From positions 774,557-838,556 of the forward strand of contig KV908339.1 of NCBI GenBank assembly GCA_002005505.1: DNA of 64,000 bases, read 5' to 3'. The stretch's first letter is position 1; each line of letters opens with the position of its first letter. This DNA comes from Botryococcus braunii. Taxonomy: Eukaryota > Chlorophyta > Trebouxiophyceae. The notes beneath the pieces were generated by a model that searched no databases, was not told where the DNA came from, and saw only the letters and a list, made by a program, of their open reading frames with translations. This document shows, in pieces, positions 1 to 22,129 of the stretch. The position numbers were made by a program, and so were the translations under genes.

Positions 1-1426
1 TAGCAGGAAAGCTATCGCCAGAGACGCCCTCCTTAATTACGGAGTGGGAGGTGGGGGAATGCGTGGCATCATTTTGGCGCCCTTATCACACGCCGCCTGT
101 GTACCCATATGTGCCAGCCCACATCACAAACCCGAAAGAAGTTGTCAAGCTTTTCGCAGTACCCTTGCCAGAACGTTGCTACTTTGCGGTGAGCCATCCC
201 CTTGGGGATCAGTTCGTCAATTCACTGAAGAGGGTCATACTGTGTGCTGCTGTTTAATGCGTAAAATGCACTAGACACTGTAGAGTGATGTTTTGTTAAG
301 TTACCGGGAGTGATGAAGGAGAGTCAGAAATCGGGCTCCAGGCAGCGTAGCATGTTGAGGTGTTGAGGGCTGGGCACACAAAGTTCTAGGTCCCCTTCTT
401 CCCTGGCCAAGGTTTTTAAGGCCGGGGTTTTGAGGGCTGACTGATATCGTGTCAGCTTGCTACTGTGACTCTTTCCCTGCATAGCTGATAGATGACACTG
501 CTGAATTTCAGTGCAGGGCAGCGGCAGGGTTTCTAAGTGTACGGTGTTGAATAAACAGGAGATTGTCACTTCTCATGGCATGGGAAGAAAGACAACCCCT
601 GTATAACTGGTAGTGTTATTGGACCCATTTCTTCAGCCTTGATTAAAACCTGAACCAGTCCACGAGGGGGTTTGTGTACCTGTTTAGTATGTATAACGCA
701 ACTTGCTGCCTGGCGTGAACTTGTTTGTTCTTAGTGCCATCATTCTCCTGTAGCGTTTTGCTTTTGCTTTGGTCTCATCCAACGCAACCTGGTGCGCATG
801 GAGTTGAAAAGCTCTCCTTCAGTAAATTCCCCATCTGATTGTTTACTATGGTTGTAGCTGCGAACCTCTGCTTTTGCCTATCCAGTACATATAAAAAAAT
901 CTCAGTGAGCACTGGAGTTTGGGAAACTTACTTTTGTGATTTTGGCGAGGGATATCACTTCGCTAAACATTACTTTGAGTACTTCGAATTGTTAACTGTG
1001 GAGGTGTTTCTGTCTCTCCTTAGCATCACTCTGTGAATAAAGCAAACAGCCCTTTTGGTGATATTGAAGCCACAGGGTGTTTAACAATTTGTAAGCATGT
1101 CCACACTTTTATCGCGAAAACGCACGTCCATGAGCTCTGTTCCTCAGCAGCCCTTTGGAAGCCGCTATCTGTATGAAAGCACAGATGGTGGTGATAGGGA
1201 GAAGTGTTTGTTGGTCACGTTATAATACAAGTTGACCCTGCACGCCATCTGCATTTCAACTATCTTTTGTGAGGACTTGGAAATGTTATTTGCACAGGTA
1301 CCAGAGGAGTGGGAGCTCATTGCAGTTCCCATGCATGAACTATATCACAGCGTGGATAGATTTGGTCCTTACATTGCTGTTATACCAGACGCTCTGTCCC
1401 GCTTTCGTATAACTCTTGTGGATTGA
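1..1426 (+). CDS. Pre-mRNA cleavage factor Im 25 kDa subunit (CFIm25/NUDT21-like), last two exons; 5' part lies outside the window
   Basis: CFIm25 is the Nudix-fold, UGUA-binding subunit of cleavage factor I, which acts in the nucleus in choosing poly(A) sites. Two exons are visible. The first runs from the window edge (or from an acceptor at about 6) to 188, reads EWEVGECVASFWRP then YPYVPAHITNPKE, and ends with codon GCG before the donor GTGAGC. The second is 1298-1426: acceptor TTGCACAG, then VPEEWELIAVPMHELY, ending with SRFRITLVD and TGA. The phase-0 join gives YFA|VPEEWELIAVP, matching the family's conserved FAVP...L.A.PL.ELY region and its short C-terminus. The family is about 200-230 aa, so roughly the last 105 residues are here. 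The intron (189-1297) is free of long repeats. The gene is co-oriented with PRP3 downstream. Identity is confident; the 5' edge of the first exon is uncertain. Confidence 0.85.
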
Positions 1427-2192
1427 GTATGACAACTGTTGTTCTTCAGACTGCAGACCTGTGCAGCTTTTACCGGTACAAAAGCTGTACCGGCATCTGG
1501 ATAAGTTGATTGGGTTTGGTGGGGTGATCTCTAGCAATCCCCAGGGCGTCATATTATATGCGGGCCATGTCAGCCTGTTGTTGTTTGTTGTCAGGCTGTT
1601 TCGTGATACAATCTGTCTATATGGTAGCAAGCAGTGAATTTATTTGTAACTGGCCTTGCTGCTTGATATCTGTCTGTCGGAAGGTCGGAGAAACTGTGGA
1701 TTACAAAATGCAATGTGCTTGTTAAGGCTGCATTCTTGGATCACAACTGGTCGGTAGCCTGATGTCTTCCAGGAGTAAACCTGCTGGTCTGTAGTTGAGA
1801 ACCGAAGGATGGAACACACAATTAGTACATGCGAGAGTTTATTGTGAGTGCTTAGGACTTCAGGTGAAGGCTTGTCAGTTGTCTCCGCGAGGCTCTCACT
1901 GCTTCTTCGTCTCACTGATATAAACGACATGTAGAGTCAGATAAAGGGAATTCACCCTTGTTAGCTTGATTGGGACCATTTGTCATCCATCAAACTCGAT
2001 ATTCCCTCCCTACCCCGTACAGGGCTTCTTGATTGGCAGCTGACGGATTTTGAGGAGGTATGCTTTGTCCATGCTTTCTAGGATGTCAAGGACGTATGCA
2101 TGTGTGCATGCTTTCCAGGATTTCAAGGAGGCATGTGTGCGTGAGCATGCGTGACCGTGTGCGCATGCGTGCCTGCCTGCCTGCCGGCGTCC

Positions 2193-2388
<196 letters not shown>

Positions 2389-3425
2389 CGTTCTCGACGC
2401 CTGGCTTTTGATTACCCCTGTTAATCTTGCTTACGACCAAATTTCATCCATCAAACCTGATATTTATTCCTCTTAACCCCTACATGGTTTCCTGGTTGCC
2501 AACTGAAGGACTTCGAGGAGGTGTGGGTCGTAAGTCTGTGGTCTGGTGGGTGTACAGTAGGGTTGGCAAACGGTGTACTTTGGTCTTGTGTACGGTATGT
2601 GTGTTTACGCGGAATACTACACACACAAAAGCAGCAAACGAACGGGCTTGCATTGATGATGAGGATAAAGGAGCATATACAGCAGTGACTCTATCATCTT
2701 CATCCGGCAATTAAGTCCAAAATGTCCCAGTCCTAAAACGTGCACTAAGTGTTGGCAAAGTCGCACGATTCTCCAATTTGCGATGTTCTTGTTACTGCTC
2801 TGAGGCAATCGACAGCTTTTTGCAGTTTGAGGCAGAGAATTTTCTAAAGACGTCATAGAATTTCTCTTGTACATGCAGTTCTATCGTTTTCTTTGGGCCC
2901 TGCTGCTGGCAAATGTACTGCAAGTAGTACAGTACCAAAAGTGTAATGCAGTGGTACTGCATAAAGCCTAACAGGCGGCAAACTATGGGCATGCAGGATT
3001 CATGGTGTGCGCTTAGGATAGGCTTCACTTTTCATTTTAAACTTTGGGCCTGTGTACGTTCCGCAGTACTGTACGTACAGCGTATACTATCCGGAAACGT
3101 TCAATTAACCAGTTAACGTACATTCAACCGGTTGCCAGCCCTAGTCCACATTCCCAGACTTTAATTGAAGGGGTAATTACCGAGAGTGCGGCCACACGAG
3201 CTATTGAACGGTTGCCAGTTCTATGCGTACATCTCTTTTGAGAACGAGGTGTACAATGTCATTGTTACCAGTGTGTGAACTGATTCCAAATGAGGGTTCT
3301 AAACACAAGGGTCACACCAATACAAAGGAAAATTCCCCTCAACATTTAAATGCTTTCTGTCCAGACATTTCCAACGCAATATTGGAGGCAAGGGTTACCA
3401 CCACCCCGGGCATGATTGTTTCCCT

Positions 3426-3500
3426 TTGAACTTCCTCAAGCCTCCTCAAGTCGTAACAACAGTCTGTACAGACTGTTGTTGCGCATTTGAGGAGGCTTGA
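3426..3500. repeat. Foldback sequence with a nested perfect palindrome
   Basis: Outer arms CCTCAAGCCTCCTCAA and TTGAGGAGGCTTGAGG flank an inner palindrome centred on AACAGTCTGTACAGACTGTT. A second, weaker inverted pair follows at about 3549-3640 (arms around TTTTCTGTCGCTGG and CCAGCAACAGAAAA). It may be a small foldback transposon or a palindromic relic. No open frame lies inside. Confidence 0.75.
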
Positions 3501-4691
3501 GGGAGTAAAATGCGAAACAACCATGGCCGCCGTGTAGTGGTACCCCTTTGCCATGGTTCATTTTCTGTCGCTGGAAGAGCACGGTTCCTTCATGCCAGGT
3601 ACCTGCTCTGCCAGCAACAGAAAACGAACCTGCACAACAATTCAAATTGATTGTCGGCCTTCCTCTTGCAACCTATCTAATTAGATGTCAGCATCCTCAC
3701 TGCAGTACTCACGTGAGTGCCCACATGTCTGTAGCCTGCCCTTCATTCGCGGGCTCTAGGTAAACAAAAATTCGGTCTCCACATGTAATTACGTTTTTTT
3801 GCAAGTTATCGCCCACTTGAATACTTTATGGACTTGGTTTGTTATTGACGCAGATGATACGAAGGTACCTGGTGTATAACACTGTTCACACGGCGTCTTA
3901 TAGAATACTTAGTCCCATGGGGGCTAGGTCTGGGGTGCCCGCAGTGAGAATCATGGCCATATGGGCCATGCTTGGTGTAATTTGCGATACCCTAATGATG
4001 TATACATGTATGAGACAAGAACACCGGTGGAGGCCCCCACTCAGTGGGCCAACTGCCCCCCCCCCCGGCGGGACAGCCCCAGAATCTCGTTCACTTTCCA
4101 GTACATCGGCAGTACCCAGAGACAGTCGCCAAACACTGGGACATCAGTCTCCACCATTCTAGAACAAGGAAGCGCATCCGATGATCATTTGATATTTTCC
4201 TTTAGTACTTAGGCTCCTGAGCAGAATTTCGTCGGTTTCCGGCTGCGACGCACACAGCACGCGGAAAACAAAGTTAAACAAGAAACAACTGTTGTTTGGG
4301 TCTTTGGTTTAGGTTTAGGGTTTTAGGAATGTGATTTGAGCTTGAATACATTTAGCGCTGATGAGCGGACCGTTTTGGGGTACCGGAAAGTGAACGAGAT
4401 ACTGGGTGCCCCCCCCCTCCCCGCCCCGCCCCCCCCCCCCGCCCCCCCCCCCCCCCCTCTCTCTAAGAGAGGACGCGGTATCCACGGGCCGGGCGAGTCG
4501 CCGGGGGTCATCTTCCGCATCTGGTACCGGCTCCCACGTGATCAAGCACGCCAGTGCCAGGCATTCCGTGGAGACTCAATGCAGTAGTGGCGTCGAGATG
4601 ATCTGGCAGAGATGCCATGACTTGGGACGTTTGTAAAGTTACTTTGTGCATACGAGATTAGTTTCTCCGCTTGAAACAAGGAAGTGGCAGC

Positions 4692-11596
<6,905 letters not shown>

Positions 11597-11689
11597 CTGC
11601 TTGGTGGCTGTTCCAGAATGTAGCCTACCCAACCACAGTGGCAGGGGAGACATTATAGAGCATGGCTGGTATTGGCTGGGCGTGAGAGT

Positions 11690-12150
<461 letters not shown>

Positions 12151-12674
12151 TATAAGTGTGTTAGCAGGCGAAATTATGAAGTCTACCCTTTTGGACATGC
12201 AGATGCGTTGGTAGCTGGTTAAAATCCATCCTCTGGGTCGCTAACAGTCTTGATTGTAGTCTGGTCAGGAAGTGCTGGCAGGACTGCAGAGTAAGATTTG
12301 CAAAATTGCTTGAAGCCTGAGGGTCTTGCAGGTGACAGAGGACGTCTGAGTTCCTGTGGTACACGTTAGTGACAGTGGCTACTGATTTTGGCCATTGTGC
12401 TTTCTATCTAAGTGAAGTGCATGTGGCCCTCAGCACTAGGACTCCGAGACTGTGTGGTGATTTGTGACATTAATGCCCTGCAGATATCTAGTTAAGAATC
12501 GTGAAGCCTACCACACATCGGTTTCATCCCCATTCTTCATCACAACTTATTCACTAGCTCTAATCTCGTTTCAGTCTTGCACGCTATTCGCAAATTAATT
12601 CGCGATCCTTCTGACCTCCCATTGTTCCGAATATCAAAGCGATATCAACTGTGAGTTGCCACATTACTCCCCCT

Positions 12675-13015
<341 letters not shown>

Positions 13016-13943
13016 GCACGCCATCCACATTAGGGGCGGGAAGTTGGGGAACCAATTGCTGTCACAAGAGGCTTTAGGCAAGATTGCTGGTGATAAATCA
13101 ATACAAGTGTGCAGAACTTCAGTCGGAAAATCTCTTGAGATGCATGTGGCAGTGCATCTGGCTTGGCACATGAGTGTCCAGCTGGGCAAATGGACACGCT
13201 ACAATCTCTTGCTCGCATTAGAGCTTCATTCAGGTGGAAGTTCCACCGTGGAACTTCAAGGGTTCCGGAGCTCCCGGACTCCGGGCCCCGGACTTCATGC
13301 CCGGAAGTTCCGAAACAAAAACTGCCGGGGATTAGTATATATCCCTCTATTTGAAGTTTCCTGGAAGCGTGGAGTACAGCTTGGACTGTCCAAGGACGGT
13401 AGATTTCACAAGTTGCGGACTCGAGACATCTCCGCAAGGTGGAGACCCAATAAACTTGTATATGAAAAAATTTCAAAGTCGACAATGCCCTCATGCTCTG
13501 GGAAGCTTGTGGGAGTGGACATGATTTTGTGTTTTCCTTGCCTTTAAGGGTTTTTCCACATGGGGCTCCAAGTGAAGCAGTCACCGTGGACCGTGACTCC
13601 CGTTGGGAGACGCAGGAATCGCTGAGCTCATGCGGCAATGTCTTAACAGACTGGCCGGAATTCTTCAGATCGTTGGGCTAGTATCACTACTAATTTCTAA
13701 GGTGCAAGATGAGCCTTCTAGTACTTGATATTGATCTCCATTTTCACACCTTCTGAAAAGTAGAAGGCGAATCACTTCTTTACTTGTGATAATAGTTAGT
13801 CTTGAGGCTAGCGTCAGTCTGGTTTCTTCTGCATAGCCTGTTGAAGGCGAAAAAGGTTCGGTATTCTTACGACAGTGGAGCGCTTGGGTAAGCACAGAAC
13901 GGCGTCGAAGCTGAACTTCACGCGGGGATCCTTTTTACATCAG

Positions 13944-16900
13944 CAAATTTTACGTTACCCAAGGACAAGGGGAGAATTGATTATGGCGTGTGCTCAGACC
14001 CAAGTGCCGCTCCTGACTTTTCGGGGTGGCCGTTCACCCAAAAGCAACTGGGGATCACGAGAGGTTCGAGGAATCCTCTCAACCTGTGCTAAAGCTTTGT
14101 TTAGAAGATGTGGTTGTAGCATCACTTCACAAGAGGAGAACTGTGTCTTTCGAAGAGCAAAAGAGCTTGCTGAACATAGACGGTCTTCATTTGTATGGCT
14201 GTGTTGACTGCCATAAGCGTTTGTACAGCATGCGAAAATTTGTTAAAGCATCACTCAAGTAGTCTGCATGGCACATCACCAAGTGCACAAATGCTGTTTC
14301 TTCCACTTTAATACACTGTTCTGGGGGTTGATTATGCAGTCAGTGCACGGTGGTTTGGCATCTCCAATGTTACGCTGGCACAGATCCAGGTCACACAAAA
14401 TTGCCAGGACATACTAGTAGCAGGAGGTCGTTCTGTTAAAATCTACAATGGCCAGGCAATGAACGGGTGCACGGTATGCCTATTGTGGTTCAACTGATGT
14501 TGTATCACAGCAATTCATACACATCCAGAAACAGTCAAAAGCTTGCTTCTTCCTTTGTTTTCTGTTGTTATGCTTTCAAATGTTGACGTGTCTTAAACCA
14601 TGACTAGACTAGCAAAGTGCTTGAGGGCAACTCACTGAATTGAAAATGGCTGCTCAGGCTATAGTTCTGTGAAAGCTCCTGGTAACATTACAGTTGTAAC
14701 ACCCAATTGTGTCACTTCAATATTTTTCCTTCAATGGGCTCCTTATGTAGCCAGCCATCAGACAAGACTCACAGGCGTCCTCTTCCGCCCCTTTAGAGAA
14801 AGTGTTTGACATACCCCAACCTTGACTAAATAGAGACAATATGCATCGACTCTCAGAAACTGACGCACATTTGCAGGTGGAGTGGTTTGACAATCCGGTT
14901 TTTGCAATTGTCTTGACCAACATTACTGGAACAGATTACTGGTGGAGTGTGAGCTTTCCAAAATTTAATTATGTGCAAGCAACAACGGCTTGTGAGGGAA
15001 CATCTTTCTTGGATTGTCCCCTGTCAACCACAATGCCTTGCAATAACATCATGCCTGCAGGCATTTCCACAAACATTGGTAAGCCCTGGTAGTAAGCTTC
15101 CATAGTGCCTAGAATACTTGGACGAGCCCTTTATTTTGACGCAGTTTAATGCCGTTGGTACGCTTAGCGTCTGCCAGAATAGTGGAGCGCTCAAGACTTC
15201 CCCTGATCATGCACGTTTAAAAGCATGGGTTCCTCTGGTTGTTTCGGCTCTTGATATCTAAAACCAAAGCTGTCAGTAGCAGATATATAGCCACACTGAC
15301 ACTCCTGTAGGAAAAATTCGACACATTTTCCGTCGACCCGGTGCTAAGCTCTGAAATATGTCTGCATCTATGACTCACTTATTGACATTTCAGATAGCTA
15401 TATATTTCTGATCTTCTGGCTGTTACACCAGCGGTGCTATCTGAAATCAAAGTTTTCAGAGGCAGGAAGACAGTGACATGCTCAAGCACTCAAGACGTTA
15501 TCAAAACTATAAACTTTGTCTCTTTGGTCTTTGTCTTGTGGACATGCGTTCTGAGCACCCGCCAACGCTTCAGACATCTGGAAGCATAGGTACTGAGGGT
15601 ATTGCTTAAACTTCTTTCATGGCCCTGATTATGCAGTTGGTCTGTTACTGAACTGACCACACTAGCAGATAGCTCAATTACGGGAAATACCTCATTGTGC
15701 TACCTATGTGAAGCTGCTGATTCAACTTGCAAAGCTGGGAGACCTTCACCGGATACTATGAACGGAACAACCCTGCTATATGGTTTGAAGGTGCGTCCCC
15801 TAAGTCCGCATACACGAGATTGTAAGTAGGCTGAAGAAATGTAAGATCAGACATGGAGTTTATTTTAATCTCCTGTCTTGCATAGAGTTCAACTCCTTGC
15901 ATGATGTAGACACAGTATTGGGACTGTTGTTAATACATTCAGTATTGCTTGCCTTGTGAAGTTGCAACGAACCTGGTGTTTTTTGCATACTGGAATATCA
16001 ACACAATGTTTACAAGCGGTTTATAGGGATGCATATCTCCATTTACAAGATGCACCCAGGAGAGGGTGAAGTGGATTCAAGGTCAAGAACCAGTGCATTC
16101 CCACTAAGCCTCTTGGGGACAGGCAACTTACTACCCTGAAGCGATAAAAACGTGCCAAGCCCCTCCCAAGATTAATGATGTCAAAGTTCCAAACTTATCC
16201 TCTTTGGCAAGAGGTCCGTCTAGATGCCAAACGGCTTTGGATTATCAGGCATGCCCCAAAAGCTTCTGGTAATGGATGCATGCACAGGCTTTGGTGTATT
16301 AAGGAACCCCTACCGTGACTCTGAGGGCGAGCATGGTGACAACTAGCCCCTTATTTTGAAACGTGAAGGGGGACACCTGCAAATCTCGGCACTGACAGAT
16401 TATCTGTTGTTAAGCTATTTCGGCAAGTGTAAACCATCAGTACAGATGTCCCACTCCATATTGAGGAGATTTTGACATTATTTAAGTACTTGCTGTTTAG
16501 TGACAGCGACCAGTAAAGACAAATTAAAACGTATAAACCATTGGTATACCTGTTTATGCCTTCCCTATCTTTCGCACAGTATTCTGCATTTCTCCCAAAG
16601 TCTCCAAGGTGCAGTTTCCTGACAACTTGCATTAAAAACTCGCAATTTCATCTGGACCTTCTCATCACCCCATTTAACCACTGATTCCTTTCGTTCTCTC
16701 TACGTTGTTTCATATAGCACCGTTCATGCTCCCAAACAAACATTGACTGCAGTTCTAGCATACTTTCCTCTTCACTGTTGGCATTGCGCTTTTCGACTCT
16801 GGTGGCTGGTTTTTATTGTAACTCCTTCCGACCTTGATGTAACCTTTACTCTCATTTTCCGAAAAACCTGGTACGTTCTCAACCACTGTAACATCGTACT

Positions 16901-19033
16901 GTTGTACATCAAAGTTTCTTTCCCTTCTTTCTTCCCTCAAATGCTAGATACCTCTGTCTCATACTGCATCAGTTTTTGATTGTGCCAAGTTACACACCAT
17001 CGGCGCTTACATCATCTAGAAGGTCAACTTCGCAATCTTTAGTGGAGGTTTGTTTTTCCTGTTCTGAATATTCTTCTTGGTGGGTGGGCATGTCTTTGCA
17101 ACAGGTGTTAGGCGTCCCCATACTTGGTTACCCTGGGCTGGATGAACATCTGTACACTAGCTGTTTTGGCATGCGGCTTGAAGGCTATGTCCTTGTCAGG
17201 CGAAACAACCTGATTTCATATCAAAATCAAACTAGAAGTCAAGCAGCCTATCACAAATACAGGTGATGTCCATTCTCATTTGCATTTATCAGCCATGGAG
17301 TCAAGAGAGGACTCTGCCTCTTGACTCCCTGCAACTTTTGTAGCCAATTTTGCAAGGCAGTTGGAATCTGCTAAGGCGGGTTGTCAATAGACCTCTGCCA
17401 TGACCGCTTAAAAATGCGGTGTTTCATGTTGAAGGGATGGGGAGGTGGTGATGCAGAGTCTGTATCCGCCACAGTGACAGGATGCGCCTAGTGTTGAATG
17501 GCGCCCTTTTGTATGAAAGTCCTGCGATATCATACTTTGACACAACACTAATTTGCCATGTGGTCACATTACCACACGGACTAGTTCCTATTCACATTGA
17601 TTTTGCAAGTACTCCCGGTGACAGGGTAATTCCCAGCTCTATGTCACATATTTCGCAAACTTAAACTGAGGGCCAAGTGTGTCTCGTAAAACCTCGTACC
17701 TCTGTTTGAAAGGCAAATTCCATTATGTTCTGAGGCCAAGTCTATGTTTGACATGCTCTTTGGTTTGTCATCCACACAACCCAAATGATAATTGATTCCA
17801 TCTTCATGCCATATCACATCTGAGAGCCTCCTTCAGAACATAAAATTGATCTGATACACTGTCTTTCTCATGGGTAATGGATTTGTTTTTCAGCTTGATT
17901 AATTCAGGGTAGTAATCAAACCTGCACGTAACAATGTTGCATACCCCAACTGGCCCGGATCATACCTAAAAGTACGAAGGCATTCACATGGCAATGTGCC
18001 AAATGCTGTATGGCCCCAATCACCCATCAATTACAATCTTGCAATGCTAGCGCAACGTATCTCAATGTTGGCAGCAAAACATGTTATTGAAGTTCTGGGC
18101 CATTGACATACAGTTCACTACTTCGGGGCTCAAGTGCTGCAGTTTATTGAAGCAAAAGTTTGCCACAGATATTTCGTCCTCATGATGGACATTGCTTTGT
18201 TCATTTGTAAAGAGTCTGTCATGCATCTAGAATCGACATTATCAGTACCTCCCTGGTTTACAGAAATAAAATTCGACTGAAAAACTTATTTTGCAGGCAA
18301 CTATTCTGCAATTGTGGATCATCCCTGCTGGGGTTGTACATGAAAAGCACTTGACTTACCTCTGCACTCCTTGTGGGCTGTTCACTCCGCAAGGCAAGTG
18401 TTGCCCACCTCTTCAGACATGCTCTTTCCGTGCGCCAGACTGTGGTGATGCCACCCCGCCACCGCCTCCACAGCCACCATCACCCCCTCTCCAACCTAGT
18501 CCAGTCGCACTGCCTCCTTCCCCTCTGGTAAACCCAGGCACTTTTCTGCAAGGTCATTAAGCATTACAAAATGCTTATGTAGGCCATGTGATACGTTTTG
18601 CTTCAAATGTTTCCGCATGAACAAGCCATTCAGGGCACTGCAGACGTGACAATGCTCTTTTCCATCTGAGGTTGCAACCCCGAGTTGGTGTGAATGGCCA
18701 CGAGGCCGTGAGATTAACATCATTCCGATAATGTTCAGGCCGGACTATTCTTGGCAAAGTCTCTATTAGAGACATTGACCTGTTTTGTTTGGCAGGTGCC
18801 TCTGGAAGAGACCAACTTACGTCAATCTCAAGAGCGGCTAGCATCAGAAGGTAAGAGGAACAACAGAAAATTTCAGAACCGAATGCACTGATGGACAGGT
18901 GGGGGTAGCTTCTATTTAGGAATGGATAAAATAAAAGAGGTCTGAAGATACCCTTACATGACCTTGTAGCTAATATGCATCCATCTTATAGAGTCAGCTA
19001 CGATTTCTGTCATCTCTCCCTCCCCCTCCCCCC

Positions 19034-19078
<45 letters not shown>

Positions 19079-21299
19079 GCTTTCGTCCCTCCCCTTCTCC
19101 ATCTCTTCAACCTCCCCCCCCCCCGGCCTCTCTCTGTGTGGGGATGGGTTGGCGCGCGCACGTGTGTGCGTACGTGTGTGCTCACCTAGCAAGGTTTCTG
19201 AACTCCATTTTTTCAACGGATCCACCCTGGTTATCCATTCCAATGCCATTGGCTATACTACATGGACATTGTTGCACAGGATATCTTAAAGCCAGTGGCT
19301 TGTGTTTGCAGAATCAACCCCAGGCCAGATTGCTTATCCACCCATTGTAGCTCCTTGGCTTGCAGTGCAGCCTATTGAAGCACCCATGGCTGCTCCAGCT
19401 CCAAGTGCAAGCCAGGTGTCTGGAACTACTTCAAGAGGAGATGTGACTCTCAGAATGCCTACAGATATTCCTGTTGTGATACCAGACAGGGATATTTTAT
19501 CCTTCTTCCCGCTCAGAAAGCTTCCAGTACCACGACTCATTCCTGAGGGTATGGGAAATACCCTGGAGGAAAGACAATGTTTTGACGTGAGGCTGTGTGC
19601 CGTGGTAGACATTCAGACCATGATAGTTTTGCAGGGTACAATACATGCCAGTATAGATGACATGTCCATTACTTGTCCAACACAATCTTTACTCTTTAGA
19701 TGCTATTATTCCGTCCTTCATTAAAAGGCTATAAAGTATGTGACTCAAAGTTGGACTGAAACCAAACAATGTAGACTTATGCAATTTCATGCTATTGTCT
19801 GATCGGCCTTGCACCAATTCGCCTGATCATATGCCTGGTGCACACCTAGCTTCTCCAAAATTAGCAGGACGTTTGTTGAGCCCGCAAAGCCAACAGCAAC
19901 ATAGGGCATGCTGCTGAACAGGTCACGTGATCCCACTTCTTGGCAATTTCAACCCCACTAAACTACCTATGGCGCATTCTGCTACATCCCTGCCTAAATC
20001 CCCTTCCACATACGCCAGTGCAAATGACATCGGGCCACCTAGAAATGGGGCAAATGCCGGACTGATTCTTCCGAACGCGAGCCGTGGCGGGCATTTTCTG
20101 GCATCAACTGCTGACACTTCAGACAGTAGAAAGATTGCAGAGTCCCCCCTTGCTCGTGCTGCTAAACGTGCAGCTGAGATGTTGGACGGACATCTAGCCC
20201 GCGTGCCCATGGAACCAAGTGAAAGTCTTCTGAATGATGCCCACACCAGTTCCCCACAAGACTTTGCAGATGGGAACCAACAGGATGGAAGCCTTGATGG
20301 TGCACAATCCTCACAGTCCTCCAATGCAGATGCCGTTGCAGACTTAGCAGACCCAGCAGCTGGCCCAGACATGGAACCATCAGGCTGCCCCATCTGTGAC
20401 TGTAGCAATGGACTTGGACCAGAGACAGCTGATCAGCATGGCAGCGGAAGCTCATCTGACCCCGTGAGGTCTGATGGTGCTAGAAACACTGCAATAAGTT
20501 ATGACTTTAGTTTCCAAGACACTGGAGAAAGGGCAAATCGCAGACATTTGCTTCTCGCTTCAGGTTGGTACACCCGTCACTTCTCACAAACAAAGAGTAG
20601 ATAACAAGTGTGGGTGTGCGTATCTGCTCAAATACGCACAGGGCCTGTCCGTCAGGTAGTAGGCCAGAAAGTTTTGATGATGCTTGGCTTACTTGACTTC
20701 AAACCAATGCTGTTTGTCCATGACGCATATTTCTGCAGAATGTTGGCTGCAAGCCTATGCTTGAACTTCTGCTTCTGCTGCTCTTTACAAAGCTATAAGC
20801 AGTATAATTAAGTTTGTGTGATAGCGCTAGTAGCTGAGGTGGCCAAGTATTACGTCTGCCATGCAGAATATAGTCCTCGCCTACGGCTAATGGCCCTGGC
20901 AAGAGCACTACATCTTGCGGCAACTGCATTTGAAGGCGATGACCAAGAATTTTTCATGCGTCTCAAAACAGCAGTGCAATCTGCTGACTCGCTACAGAAC
21001 CTGCAGGTATGATCCCTCGGAACCGCTGGGATTCAAACCACATTTTCTGTGCCACACTTATGAGGAGTTTGCCGTGGCACGCCCCAGGTCCTTGTCAACT
21101 CCATTCTCTTGCCGTGTGCATCTCGGTTGCACCATTAACTTTGTTCATGCATGTTTCTTGTTCTTCCCCATCGATTTCCACATTGAAGGGCAATAGCTGA
21201 TCATTCGGCCGCGTTTACTCACAGCCCTTGATGGGACAGGATGAGCTGCTCCGCTGGCAGACAATGGACACCTTGTTTGGAGGAAATAGCTCGGCATAA
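13944..21299 (+). CDS. Unidentified Cys-rich, proline-hinged, probably extracellular protein; 12 exons, 5' end unresolved
   Basis: I do not recognise this protein. Proposed exons, all with GT-AG borders and matching phases: 13944-14063, 14340-14473, 14877-15078, 15669-15790, 17105-17262, 17481-17625, 18297-18527, 18796-18850, 19312-19548, 19922-20563, 20834-21006 and 21240-21299 (TAA). About 759 codons are visible. Order of features: CSDPSAAPDFSGWPF; NVTLAQIQVTQNC; a Cys-containing domain with several N-glycosylation sequons (NVT, NIT, NTS, NGT, NQT); CTPCGLFTPQGKCCPP and CSFRAPDCG; a hinge of Pro runs (PPPPPQPPSPP); a Pro/Ala/Ser segment; a long acidic Ser/Asp-rich region with CPICDC; and a helical C-terminus (LRLMALARALHLAATAF, DELLRWQTMDTLF). 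Cysteines, sequons and a Hyp-type hinge suggest a secreted or wall protein. The signal peptide and start are not identified. The first exon and the last two are weaker than the middle ones. Confidence 0.6.
19036..19078. repeat. (CT)n microsatellite in an intron of the unidentified gene
   Basis: About 42 bp of pure CT embedded in a C/T-rich stretch (about 19010-19135), in the intron before the exon starting at 19312. Confidence 0.9.
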
Positions 21300-22129
21300 A
21301 TAGAGTTTGCAACATCGTCCAGGCCAACATCAAAGCCTGGAACGCAAGACTAACCTGAGTTGGGGTTATGCGTGTATGCCAACAAGTGCACTTTCAACAA
21401 CGTGCTGGCTTTTTTAGGTAGGATTTGCTATAAATACCCTAAAGTAGGCAACCAGAAGCTTGCAGACGGGCCATTGTGCATTGAGATCTTTGACCTCAGA
21501 GTGTGATGTCGCATTTGGTAATGGAAGCCCATTACCACATTAACACGGGGAGGGGGGGCGGGGGGGTTGCATCATATGCCTAGACACTGCAGGAGGTTTT
21601 TAGGTGAGGAAGACGAGCAGCTTGCTTTGAGTGGGGCTCCTTTGTTCGCAGAGATTGGTCCAGCCAGTGGTTTTTGGGGTCAAAGGTGATGGATTATTCA
21701 CAAGTGTCAACATAAGATATTTTCAACCGCATTTGGTGGAGTTGAAATCAGTGTTTGATACTAAACACTAGTCCCCATGAGGTGTAATTTTGGTTCTCAG
21801 GGAAGGTAATTGCTCTTTCGTGCGTATTTTTCCCCCACGGACAGCCAGATTTCATCAAGCTGTTATCAATTCGATAGTTTGTCGATTAGTAGAGAATTCT
21901 GCAATATGGGACGGCATGGGCGTTACACTCCGCAGTCACACTTGTCGAGATGTTTTCGGCCATGTTGCGGTTTATCAAATCTCAGAAGCGACAGTGAAGT
22001 AGTTTTTATATCCTTGCCATGCTATTTGAAAGCCCGAACCTAGCACCAAATTTTGAATGCAAGTGTTAAGTGAACTTTGCGCCTCTGGTTATTGGGAGTC
22101 CATCAAGGCTGTGTTCAGTTATAAGCCCC

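Noticed and set aside
4300..4330. Telomere-like GGTTTAGGTTTAGGGTTTTAG
   Set aside because: Only about two plant-type telomere units. Too short to be an interstitial telomeric array.
13030..13638. Minus-strand open frame of 202 codons
   Set aside because: No family pattern or clear start context, and it overlaps an equally long plus-strand frame. Chance openness is likely.
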